Of a stretch of 64,000 bases of DNA, positions 50,835 to 63,300 are shown in pieces. The DNA is from Xiphias gladius (taxonomy: Eukaryota; Chordata; Actinopteri; Istiophoriformes; Xiphiidae). The first letter of the stretch is position 1; every line of letters begins with the position of its first letter. The position numbers were made by a program, and so were the translations under genes. Below the pieces are notes generated by a model. That model ran no database searches. It saw only the letters and a program-made list of their open reading frames with translations, and was not told the DNA's origin. The stretch covers positions 17,751,501 to 17,815,500 of the forward strand of contig NC_053413.1 in NCBI RefSeq assembly GCF_016859285.1. Reading direction: 5' to 3'.

Positions 50835-53800
50835 TGGTTAATCATGTACTGTATATTGACTCATGAATCAACTTTTAATGTGTCTTTCTGGCAGTCAGTG
50901 ACTATGATGCAATCTAAAACCAAAAATGACAATATGCAGTATGCTTAATCTACTTTTAAAATTAATTTCTGTGCAGTATCTATTCTATATAGTGCATTTT
51001 AATTGCCATTGTGATAGCCCAATTGTGATTAAATCAATAGACTGTAAAGAAAAGTGATCTCTTTGCCTCTGGAGTTAATAAAAGAGTAAATAGAAATATA
51101 ATACAATAATGGTACATTAGGTATGTCCTTGTAGAGACAGTATTGTAAATTTAAATCAGACAAGCAGATATAAAAATGTATTGTTAAATATATGGAGCAA
51201 AAATTCAGGAATATATCTTGGCGGTGACATAACTGCAGCTGTATTTTGGTACTGAAAGACTTTGTAGGACAACAGTGCAAAGGCACAAAGAGCAAACGGA
51301 CACTGAAATAAACCGACTCTGAAATGGTGACAGCCATGCTTAGGAAACTGCTATCTTTTGACAATTACGCAGTCTGTGCCCGACATGTGCCCCACCCTCA
51401 CCCCCCAAACACCTCAAAAACAATCAATGTCAGAGAGGAATGACACACAGTGTGTACATGTAGACATATCTTTTTTATTTATAGCCAAAATGAGAAGAAA
51501 ATGTACTGGAGATGGAAGTTTGAATCACTAGCCATGTCATGTGTGTCCATCATCACTGGTGCAGATATCCTTAATGATTCGGCCACTTGACACATAAAGG
51601 CTCTGGTGCTGACTGCAACTGCAAGGCAGGAGGAGCAGTAACATCAGGGCAAACGCCTTAATGAATAAAGCTGTTAAACAAGTCCCTTAACACACGCTGA
51701 CGCAATGGCGTTGACCTTTTGCTCAAGAATATGATCACTGCCAGTGGGATCTACTGCTTTCTGGAGCTGTGTGCATGAGCGCCACGGATTGCAGGCGGTT
51801 GATTTTTGTAGTTTTACCTTTATCTGATAGTTCACAGGAGAAAGAAACAAAATAATTGGGTGAGACAAAAGAGGATGACATGCCAGCTGAGACGACACGA
51901 CGGCCCAGGAGGCTGCTTGTTGCTCAGAAAAATGCGATCTGTGCATGCTTTATGAAAATAAATGTGTGAAGCTTTGTTTTGACAACAATCACATCCACCA
52001 TTAATGCTGAATGGATTCACATTGTATCTGCAGACGTTGATATGCTGTAGCTTTTTATTATAAGACCCAATAAGGGAAAAGCCAAATGTTCAGATATTAC
52101 AAGATATTTTCCAGATAATTCTAAATGAGTTGCATTTTCGCATACTAATCAATTCAAAAGTGTACGTATGTTTTGATTATTTCTGTCAGCTGCTGCATCC
52201 TGAACAAGCTGGTAGTCATTTCTGCCTCTACTTATAATGTAACTGGTTCCTCACACTAAAGGTAATCAGTAATTTGGTTAAACAAAGACATATTTGAAAA
52301 ATATACCTCACATTTCCAGGGTCTAAGTGGAGGCTCTACCACCTTACTTGTCCTCTGCATCCTGAAACCAGGTTTTAATGGCTCCAAACAGGTTTCTTCT
52401 ATCACAAAGAATCTAGCCCAGCAGGCAGCCATAGGGTGAATATGTCAAACAGTCAGACTTTGTCATAATGGAGGAGGCCTATTGACGCTCTGTATTCAAT
52501 CATTCTTATACAACACCTCAAAGTAGTAGAAAGAAAAATGAGTGCATCTATCAAATACAAATGTGAAAAGATATATGTTTACATGCTTCAAATGGTAACA
52601 TTCATATTTCACAAAAAATGCTCACTGTAGTTTGTTCAACTCCGCACCTTAGCACCATTTTGGTAAAAAATGGACTGCATTTTGTTATTTCTTGTAAAAA
52701 CACCCATAGATCTTTAGAAATAATTAGGTAATAGTATGTGCTGTACATTTCCCGTTGTAGCCTTGGTACTTTTGCCTTGGTAAACTAGAAGTACAGGTAT
52801 TCATACGTGAGAAAGTCTTCAGAAAACCAAGTATCACAGATTCAAATCACATCTCTAACACCAGTATATCACCAGTGATTGTGACTTTGTCGCAAAAAGA
52901 ATAAAATGGCACTTTTACAGAATTACAAGGAGCTAAGCCCACCGTGCAACAAATTCTAGACAACATGTCCATGTGAGCCCTGTAGTTAGGGAGTTTTTTT
53001 TTTCTCATTTTTTGCATTCTGTGATCGAGGGATGAATCACAAGTGCGGAGTTACAATGACAATGATGGTATATTCAACAAGGTGGTGAACGCACTCAAAC
53101 AACTGAATGGTGGACTGGGTTCACCAGGTGCTTCACAACTAAAATATTCCAGTTAGATAAGCCGGTGCATCATTGACCTTTGTAAAAACAGACATCTGAT
53201 AATAATCGTTGAAGTAGCTACTTAATGTCACCAAACCTACTCTGGTTACAAATAAAATGACAAGAAAAAACATTTTTATTTCCAAATGTTGCTTCCTGAC
53301 ACCCCAATTTGTTGCATTGTTAACAAAACATTGTAACAGAAAATAGAAATCCAAGCTAGACAGGAGCAGAATTTAACAGATTTTTCAGAAGCTGGCTTTG
53401 AAATGTCACTAGATTGACAAAGAGATTTAATGAAGAAAAACTAAAAAAAACAAAAAAATCAAAAAATAAAACTGAAGCTTTGTGCAATCATACTAGAGTA
53501 GACCACATAGCAGGCTCTTTTGTATGCTACCAGTTGGACGTGATGTAGTTCATGTAGCACTGGTATGGTGATTGCATTCAACACCTCTGACAAAAGCCAA
53601 TCAATGGAAGTTATTACTGACTAAGGCTGAGGACAGGGGTTCTCAATGTCACCAACACCCCGCAGGATTGGGCTGCACGCTGCTAGCATAAATTTCCCAT
53701 TAAACATCATCAGGGATAACAGATTCAAGTGTGCTACATAATTTATGTAAGTAAGTATGTTCCAGTTTCTATGGTGATAAATGGGTGTTACCTGGTGTAA

Positions 53801-54302
53801 TTTGCGGAATAAAAGAAAATCTTCAAAGAAAAGATATTTCATCACTCATAATCACAGACTTACCCAGGACCAGGAAAAGGCTGAGTAAATGGAACTGTGA
53901 TGAAAAAGAATCCACTTTGACTAATGGCATTTCATATTAAAGGACCTTTTAGACCTGCCCTGAGATATGAGGATGAAACTTGAATCATTGTGTAAAGCAT
54001 CTCTCTCTGCTGTATGCTTCTGTAAGTCTCTTTACAGTCATTTAAATGAAATCCTTCCTAGGTAATCTGTAAAGTAAGGGTCATGTCTGGCTGTTATAGC
54101 AGTAGGCATAAAAATTAAATATGTTCACAATAGCAACAGATAAGATGAGATTGGATAACTGATCCTAAGAGCCATGCTGGCAGTATATTCTGTTAGCAAG
54201 GAAAATGCAAATTGGTAAAAAAAACAGAAAACATCTAGTGTAACAAAGTATACCCAAGTACAATTTAACTTAAAACTGCTCTAATCAGCATTTCTATATC
54301 AC

Positions 54303-54690
54303 AGGATAGTTCAACATTTTGGGAAATACACTTATTTGCTTTCTGGTTGCGAGTTAGATGAGAGGATTGATACCACTCTCGTGCCTTATCTGTCAGTTAA
54401 AAACGAGGCTACTGCCAGCATGTGGTTAGCTTAGCTTAGCTTAGCACCACAACAGGTAAAGGGTTAAAACAGAAGGCCTGGCTCTGTCCAAAGGTAACAA
54501 AATTTGCCTACCAGCATTTTAAAGCTCACTAACTAACACGTTATATCTCATTTGTTTATTCCATACAGAAAAGAGCATGTAAAAATAACGATTCACCATT
54601 TTACGGGGGGTTATATGCCACACTACTTCTAGGCTCTGGTTAAGCAGGAAAGCTGTTTTCAGGGAAAATGCTAATAACCGACTGTACCCT
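54303..54690 (+). repeat. Percomorph high-copy dispersed repeat
   Basis: The copy runs from AGTTCAACATTTTGGGAAAT through TTAGATGAGAGGATTGATAC, a GCTTAGCTTAGC core, GGCCTGGCTCTGTCCAAAGG and TTAACACGTTATATCTC-like text to GGGGGTTATATGCCACACTA. I recall the same blocks in the same order as a very abundant repeat in spiny-rayed fish. It has no coding capacity. The class is not clear to me. It supports a percomorph host. Confidence 0.6.
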
Positions 54691-54770
54691 ATCCACCCAC
54701 ACCAAACATCAAAGTAAGCAACAATATTGTGAACATAGTAGAGCATTTACCAGCTAATGAACCACACATA

Positions 54771-55789
54771 GTGAATTCAGAAAGTATTCAGACCCCATCA
54801 CTTTTTTCAAATTTTGTTACGTTGTAACCTTATGCTAAAATCGTTTAAAGTCATTTTTTCCCTCATCAAGCTCATTACCCCATAATGACAAAGCAAAAAC
54901 TGAATTTTAGAAATTTTGCAAATTTTTTAAAAAGGAAAAACTGAAATATCACATTGACATAAGCATTCAAACCCTTTACTCAGTACTTAGTGAAGCACCT
55001 TTAGCAGCGATTACCTTGAGTCTTCTTGGGTTTGATGTGACAAGCTTTGCACACCTGGATTTGTAGATTATCTGCCATTCCTCTCTGCATATCCTCTGAG
55101 ACTCTGGATCAGGTTTTCATTAAGATGTCTCTTTGCTCTTTGGTACTTGTTCAATTTGGATTTCATGAGACCAGAGAATCTTGTTCCATACAGTCTGACA
55201 GTCCTTTAGGTGCTTTCATGCGTCTTTCACTAAGGACAGGCTTCCGTCTAGTCACTCTGCCATGAAGCCCGGATCGGTGGAGTGCTGCAGTGATGGTTGT
55301 TCCAAACTTGCTCCATTGCAGAATTATGGAGGCCACTGTGCTCTTGGGAACCTTCGACGCAGCAAAAATTGTTTTTATAGCCTTCCCCAGACACAAACCT
55401 GCTTCTGGGCTCTGCAGGCAGTTCCTTCGCCCTCATGGCTTGGTCTTTGCTCTGATATGCATGGAGAGCTGCGAGAACGTAAATAGACAGGCGTGTGCCT
55501 TTCCAAATCCTGTCTATTCAATTGAATTTACCAATCAAGGCATAGAAACATCTTAAAGGTAATCAAGAGAAATGGGACCTGAGCTAAATTTCAAGTGTCA
55601 TACCACAGAATTTGAAAGCTTAAATCAATTTGATATTTCAGTTTTTCCTTTTTATTCAATTTGCAAAAATTTCTAAAATTCTGTTTTTGCTTTGTCATTA
55701 TGGTGTATTGAGTGTAGATTGATGAGGCTAAGGCTACAACATAACCCAATGTGAAAAAAGTGAAGGGGTCTGAATGCTTTGGTATGCTG
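54771..55789 (-). mobile_element. Tc1-like DNA transposon, internally deleted
   Basis: Inverted ends are present: AAAGTATTCAGACCCCATCA at the left and AAGGGGTCTGAATGCTTTGG at the right, next to TA at 54769-54770. A full Tc1-like element is about 1.6 kb; this one is 1.0 kb. On the minus strand, the N-terminal paired-type helix-turn-helix survives (KVPKSTVASIILQWSKFGTT), followed by HRSGLHGRVTRRKPVLSERR from further along. The blocks for most of the catalytic domain, including the first Asp residues, are missing through internal deletions. The element cannot move by itself. Confidence 0.85.
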
Positions 55790-55971
55790 GAGACAAAAGC
55801 ACAGCTGAAAGGAGAGTGAATATTGGGCTCACTTTTGCAAGGTTTCCAGAAACACAACTCCAAATGAACACTAATGTTGCTGCTGAATGTGTATATAGGC
55901 AGCTTTTTTGACAGTGGACTTATGTATCAAGTTGATAATATGTCAGTGTTGTTTTGACAGCTTGTTTGTAC

Positions 55972-55986
55972 TGCCCCCAGGTGGCC
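55972..55986 (+). promoter_or_regulatory. CTCF-like motif
   Basis: TGCCCCCAGGTGGCC is a moderate match to the CTCF core, about 1.4 kb upstream of tmie exon 1. Confidence 0.25.
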
Positions 55987-56700
55987 AAAAAAGCCCCACC
56001 GACAATTTTGTGGTATTGGTACCTCACTCAAGTGTTTCCTGTGGTATTTGGATTATGTAGAACTTTGAGGATTGAAATAACACTGTCATTATTTCTCCTG
56101 TACTTTTGTATCTGATAGCTGCAGTACTGGATGGTTTACAGATTAAGATTTCACATGCAAAATATGAAATAAGCACATAGAAAATGAAGTGTTGCTATAG
56201 TTTAAACCACATGGCTGCATAACCCAGACCCAGTGTGACATTAAATTACATTTTTACAATTCAACAAACTGAAAGGTACCATTTTTTAAAGTTGTACTCT
56301 TCTTTTTCATATTTGAGGATATTTTGGTGGTTGTGTTTCCTTATTTTCACATACATATGTACGAGTACTGTTACTTTCAATTCAGTACTTTTTCCAATGT
56401 GTTGTGGCTTCTTTCAGTTAAAGAATCATTTTCCCATCACTGGAAACACAATAGAAAGAGATCATATGGATTAAGGGCAGACACATTAAATTGAATTACG
56501 TTAATTTCACTTCTCGGTTGAGCACAAATGACCGCACCCAAAACAATTTGACTCCAACTTTTTGTTTTGTCTTTAGGCACGAGCATATTGAAAACGGATT
56601 CCACTGCACCATTGCTCTTCTTATTTTGCCACGCTGAAAGTACAAGGCTGTACAAATTTTCTACACTCCAGATTCTGAGGCAATAAAGATGATAACGCTC

Positions 56701-57178
56701 ACAGCCATTTGCTTCACTGTCCTGCGCAGGCCAACCTCATGGTTAACTGTTCTGCCCATCCCCCCACACTGTGGGAACTGCCTGTTCTCAGCAAGATGAG
56801 CTGGCTGTAAACCAAACCAGGCCTATTAATTAATTAATGTACCCTAACGGCAGGTTTGGCTCCCTCCGTTCTAGTGGAGCAGTTTTCAGCTGGCTGCAGT
56901 GGTGACCCCCGTTGTGTCTTTGGGTTCCTGCACTGTTGTGTTAGAGAGGCAAATGATAGAGAAGAGCAGCAGACAACTGCACAGCCATTTGCTTCACTAC
57001 ACTGTGGGAACTGCCTGTTCTCAGCAAGATGAGCTGGCTGTAAACCAAACCAGGCCTATTAATTAATTTCTAGTGGAGCAGTTTTCAGCTGGCTGCAGTG
57101 GTGACCCCCGTTGTGTCTTTGGGTTCCTGCACTGTTGTGTTAGAGAGGCAAATGATAGAGAAGAGCAGCAGACAACTG
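56701..57178. repeat. Tandem direct duplication upstream of tmie exon 1
   Basis: Unit 1 (56701-56980) and unit 2 (56981-57178) share the opening ACAGCCATTTGCTTCACT and the ending AGCAGCAGACAACTG. Where both are present, I see no base difference. Unit 2 lacks two inner segments of roughly 45 and 35 bases, each bounded by 2-3 bases of microhomology. The pair ends 184 bases before the tmie ATG, so it occupies the promoter or 5' UTR zone. Confidence 0.9.
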
Positions 57179-57361
57179 TGGATCGGAGGAAGCTGTCAGC
57201 ACCATAGTCACCATTAATCACCCTGGGCCATTGTGGTCCCATCCTGTATACGGCGTCAGTACAGGCAGTCAGGCAGACAGAGAGAAAGCAGAAGAGAGGA
57301 AGACGCAGAGGAAGAGGGAGAGAGGGGGCAGGGTGGCTGCAGGGAGGAAGAGGGGCAGAGA

Positions 57362-60300
57362 ATGGTTGGGGATCAGCCTCAATGTCCACCTCAGCTTCTA
57401 CTGCGGGGCTGGGGAGCAGTGCTGCTGTCTCAATGCTTGTCTTCCGTGTTCTCCCAGATCCCGGATCCTGAGGTAAGAGCCTGATACATCACTGCGTCTT
57501 CCACTGGTTCCTCTCAGGAATATGCTGAGGGTTTCTCTGAGATGGGTGCAGGTGCTTTGCCGTTTTAAACGTAGCTTAATGGCATTCATGTTTATTGTTT
57601 TGTCGCCAGCGTTGTTGCTTTATGTGCCTTACCACAAGAGACGTGACTGAAACCTGATACATTATATGGTCCTACATGAACAGCCGAGCTACACGTGTTT
57701 AAATGGGAGCAAACAGGAGGATGAATAAGATGAGTCCTGGTACAGACAAGTTGTTTTTGTGCTTTTGGGCTGAAGAGAAGAGGGTTACATTGCACAGACT
57801 ATGACTATTATGATCAGACTCTAAAAGTGGCAACTGAAATCCATTATTTTTTCTCAAAAACAAGGTAATACGATAATTATGCCTCTGAAAAATAAGCAAT
57901 TTACTTAGTAAATTGTGGAAACATGATTGAAAGGACAAAATATCAAATTAATATCACTGACAAAACATTACTTTTTAGTGTTGGAATTAGAACGATTTAC
58001 AGTACATTATAAATATTACTTGTGGTTCTATGTTATGGACATCAGAGGCAAACGATAAGAACAAACCAGCCTTGTCATTCCAATAAACTTCATGATGTTT
58101 ATGGATTAAGGGCAATATGTCTTAAAAACTTGGATTTTTAGTAATCCAATGGATCATGTTCCTGTATACAGTGATAAGGAGGCAACAGATAATAGATTGT
58201 GTTTATATTTATTAATATTTTTGCAATTATAACCCTGTTCTGACATGACATTGACATCCACTGAACTTTGCACTTCAAAAAACAAACACCTGAGCGTATT
58301 ATAGAAGGTCAGAGAAAGTATAAGGAACTTCTGGAAACAGCCTCCCTCCCGCTGCTCGTACGTGTGAAGCTCGAGTTGGTGACAGATGATGCTCACTAAA
58401 TAAATGTGATGTTCATACTTTTAATAGTGTAGGTCAGATATATGGTCTCAGCATGGGCGGATGATGGGCAGTGATTACTTGGTTTTACCTTTATGTGTGA
58501 TGCATATGGCTGATTAACTTCAGGTAGAACTTTTAAAAGCTTGGCTTCAAACATCAGGAAGTAGAATCTAAATATTGTAGGCATAGCGCATATTTGTATA
58601 AACCCTTTCTTTATACAGGATATTAGTTATGTAAATTCTTGGTAATTGGTCGTTCATGTGTGGAATAACCTGTATCCCAGTGCTGAGTTTTCTATTTTCT
58701 AGATGTTAATCTTCCATTCAATTATACTAATCTTATTTGATTTGTCCCTAAAGGATCTTACTTGAAGAATATGCCACTGAATATGTAACAAACAATCCAA
58801 CCAACCATCTAACAAACAAAAATATGTAATAAATGTGGTAGATAATGATTAAAATGAGGTAACTCAAGGTCATTGTGATTCTGAGTTTGTGTTGTTTGTT
58901 CCACCAAAAGAAATCTTGAGGCTTATAGCCATTAATCCTGCCACATGAAATGCCCCTCCAGAGGCAAGGACTTAGCATTACATAATCACTCTTGATGCAA
59001 AAAACTGTTATTATTTAAAAGCCGTGTTAAATATCCTCATCAGGCTAATCCTTCTGTGGGAGTTGCAAACACATGGCGTGAATTCATACAGGCCTTTTTT
59101 TTTTTTTTTTTTTTGCAGCTACTTTGTTCAAGTTCACAGTCCCTCTCGTATCCTCAACGGCAGACAAACAGTACGGGGGCCCTGAAGAAAGTTTGTAGTG
59201 TCACATTTAGCATGTTGGTTCGCTGAAGAGTATCAGGTCCAATACGCAGCAAAAACAGCTGGTTATTTTGCCCTGGTGCTTGCACGAACCAGAAAAGACA
59301 TACAAACTAAAGATTAAAGTAACATCTTTTGATTCATTCAATACTTACATTTACTGTGTTGAAAACTTTATATGCAGTGGTCTCTATCCTTTATAATGAT
59401 CCTCTTCGCTCAAAATGAACCTGCAAATTGCTATTTGACGTGTGCCCTTTTGAGAATTTTAGTTAATTCCTACCAAAGCACACTTACTTATTCTTCATGT
59501 CTTGTCTTCTTTAGAGCTTCAGTTCTTGGTGTTTACTACATCACCATCTCTGCATATTCTTAGAACATTTTTCTATTTCACCAACTAATGGTATTATCAA
59601 TGAAGGCACCAAATGTAATAAATGTCCATTTTCTGTTCCATTGCTTGTTGCCTTATGGACTAAAGTATAGAGTTTCCAAAACAACCTAGTATCATCCAAT
59701 CAAGTGATCGATATACAGTGGACAGGCAGAAATCCTCCCAATGATTGTATCATTGAATTGATGCTCTGCTGGCTGTTCCAAGCCATTGATCTAACACAAA
59801 GACACACGCATACATAGTTTTTATACTTGCTGTTCCTCAATCCCCAGCTCTGGAAATAGGTGTTTTGAAATGCGACAAGGGTGTTTTTTTTTTTTTTTTG
59901 GAAACTACCAACTGAACTTTGTGGAGCAGAGAATTAAGACATCTAAGAGCATTGTAAAAGTTCAGAGCAAATTCAGGCAAAGTCTGGAAACCAGCATACT
60001 CTGGCTGCGTGGTCTGATGCTGGTCAGGTGTGTAGAAGTCATCACTTGTTGGTTTTGAGTAAGGGATGTTTGAGGTGGAGACAGAGACACACATACACAC
60101 AGGGTTTGTGGGTGTTTTTTTTCTTGGCAGCTGCTTAAGAAGTGATAAAGATCTTTTCACTTAGGCTTTTTGTTTTCTAACATTTCGCCTATGCCTTGAA
60201 AAAAACAACTTTTCCTTTCTAAGTCAGCTTTATGGTTTGGTCTTGGGGTACTTCTGTATGCCACGAACTGTATGTCAGTTCAGTCAAATTTCATGAATTT

Positions 60301-63300
60301 AAATAAATAGAAAATGAATGAATAAAATGAATACGTTGACAGAGTATGACATCATGGGCATCATGGGATTGACCCTTACAGGGTTCAGAAAAGTGAGTTT
60401 GTATAGTGATGTTAGATGCCTGCTTTGATAAATTGCGCTGGGAGGAGACTGAAACGACCATTGACCACTTTGTCCATGTGACATAACTGGTAATTAGGGA
60501 ATCTTTGCCCTTTTGAAGATTTCAAATGCTTCTTTCATATCTGAAATGTGTTAATGTATAAATGTTATATGTACAGATTGATGACAAATTAAAGGAAAAA
60601 CCAGCATGTGTGTCTTAGTAAGATGTTTGGCAGCCACAGGCCACCAAAACATTGATTCTCTCTGGAACTCTAATGGAGGGATGCACAACATTCTTCCAAA
60701 AGATATTCCCTCAATTGGTGTTTTGATGATGGTGGTGCAGAGCGTTGTCTAACACGTTGACCAAAAATCTCCCAATGGTTTTCAATTTGGTTTCGATCTA
60801 GTGACTGTGTAGGTCATAGCATATGATTCACATCATTTTCATACTCATCAATAATTCAGTGAACCCTCTTGCCCGATCGATGTGGGCATAAAGGTGATCA
60901 CTCACAACATCTTTGTATTGATTTGCAGTGACCCCTCCTCTGAGGGGACGAGTGGCCCCTAACCATGCCAGCAAAATGCCCCCCAACAGTGCAACAGAAC
61001 CACCGGATACACTCACTGTAGGGGTTAAGCATCAGGCCTTTATTGTTCTCTTGGTGTACGCCACACATGCACTTACCCACATATTGACAGTATGGTGAAG
61101 GATGACTCATCTGACCATATCACTTTTTTCCAAATCTCTGTAGACCAGCGCCTGTGGTTTTTGCACCACTGAACTCTCAAATGTATCTTTGTAATGAAGG
61201 GTTTATGCACTGCAACCCTACTATAATATCCCTCTCTCTGTAACTGTCGACTGACTGTTGTTGCTGACACAGTCTGATCACATTCTGCATTGACATTCTC
61301 AGTCACCTGAGAAAGAGTTACTCTTCTGTTTTGTCTTACAAATCACACTAATGCTCGAGCATCCCTGTCATCAAATGTGCTCTGTCAACCATAATTTCTG
61401 ACCCTATTTACTGACGTATTTCCCTTAGATCTAAATGCGGATGTCACTTAAGTCACTGTGCCATGTGACACAGTAGACAGTCGAGGAGTCTTTGTGACTG
61501 AAGCTCCTGCCATCCATGCCCCAACAATTAACCCTCTTTGAAAGTCATTTAGATCTTTTCCTCTTGAAATCTTGATACAAAATCAGAATCAACTGGGCCT
61601 GCTCAGAATGTTTATATATACATTAAGCAATTACTTAGCTGTACCATGCAGTGGACCTGTGTGGAAGCATCTGCATTTGTTATGTTTCTCCACTCATTCA
61701 TTCAGGTTTTTCCTCTAATTTTGTCACCAGTTTGTGTATTAGATTCAAAGAGTTCATCATTAATTCATTTTCACTAGAAGTCAGGAAGAATAAGAGGTGA
61801 ATGAAAAATCTTAAACCAGTTACTTTACTGATACACTACATTGCCTAAAGATCAAAGTATCGCACAGAAAACTGAGCATGATTCTGAGATGATGCGAAGC
61901 TCGAGTTCCTCTAAGATCTTGTTTACTCTTGTTTACTATTTACTTATGGTGTGCACATACTTAAAAAAATCAATCAATGTTTTCTCTGTTTTTCCGCAGC
62001 TATTACCCACTGATCCCCCAAAGAAGCCGGACCCTGTGACCTCAGAGACTGTTGTTTTCTGGGGGCTGCGTTTATGGCAGGTCATTGGCATCTTTGCAGT
62101 GTTTGTTTTGGCAGTTGGTCAGTATATCTAATGAAATCACTTTGTCGCCGTCTTCACAAACCATTCTTGAAATGGACAGCTATAATGAAAACTGCAGGCC
62201 ATAGACGTCCGTGTGTGCAATTATTCACCCACAGTATCATTATCAACAACAATGTGATTAGTAGTAATGGCACTGATATTATGTCAGGAAATAGAAAATT
62301 ATGACAGGGATTACTTCTTTATTTCTGGAAGTGATTCATCCTAATGTGTATGTTAGTGGACCTAATATTAAAGTAAACAAAATACACATTTTTATTCAAA
62401 ATGCAGATGTTGTTTCTAAATTTGAATTAACAAATTGTGCACAGTGCACTTTTGTTCATGCAGTAAACCTGAGACACCTCTGACTTGTTACATAACTGAC
62501 AAGTTGATCTTTGGTCTAGTCTTTATTTAAAGGGTAATTTCATCCAAATTACAAAAACTTCTATGTTCACACATTCTTCTATGATATCTAGCCATGCAGA
62601 CAGTTTTCATATAAGCATATCTGTGTTTTCTGCTTCCACCTTGATAAAACAGAGGTGTGTAGAATTTGGTCTTTGGAGCTCAAAAGACTGAAAAACGATG
62701 CATCTGTACTTGGGCACAGCGGTGCTTTGAGCTGAATGCTAACATCAGCACGCTAACATTGCTCAGAATGACAATGCTAACATGTTGATGTTTTGTAGAT
62801 ATTCATTATTTTAGTTTAGTGTGTTAGAATGCTAATGTTTGCTAATTAGCACTAAACACAGTACATTTGTCATTAGTTGAAATTATGCACTATGTCATCA
62901 GTTTTAAAGGTATTTGCTGATAAAAGATTCATCGTCTTAGAACCATGTATGAAATTTTATACCAATCAGTCCAACAGATGCTGAGAAAAATGCTAGATGA
63001 AAAGTCCGGGGATCACCAAAGTCTAAAATGGCGCTTCATCCAATAGTTGCTGAGATATTTCAGCATGGACCAAAGTGGTGGACCAACCAACCCACCAACT
63101 AGTCCACCAACAGAGAGACAGACCATAACTGCCATGCCGCTCCATGGCTAAAAAAATCATCAGTAACATAAACAATGTCGTGGTTGCTCTGGATAATCCA
63201 CAGAATTTTCCGTCAACAGTCTCCACTGGCATGATTTCTTCTTTAGAGAGTCGTTCTCACAGATACTGTCCTCAGTGATGTCTGTGGATTGTGCAGAGTA

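Larger units (their letters stand above)
47826..57361. other. Gene-poor interval between ccdc13 and tmie
   Basis: It begins with the short ccdc13 3' UTR and a relic ccdc13 exon, then holds a Tc1 TIR hairpin (49028-49091), two CTCF-like sites, a percomorph dispersed repeat (54303-54690), a deleted Tc1-like transposon (54771-55789) and a tandem duplication next to tmie exon 1. The span 49,100-54,300 is AT-rich with only short meaningless frames. Confidence 0.6.

Noticed and set aside
51674-51946. A 90-codon minus-strand frame in the ccdc13-tmie gap
   Set aside because: No recognisable motif, no promoter or splice signals, AT-rich surroundings.
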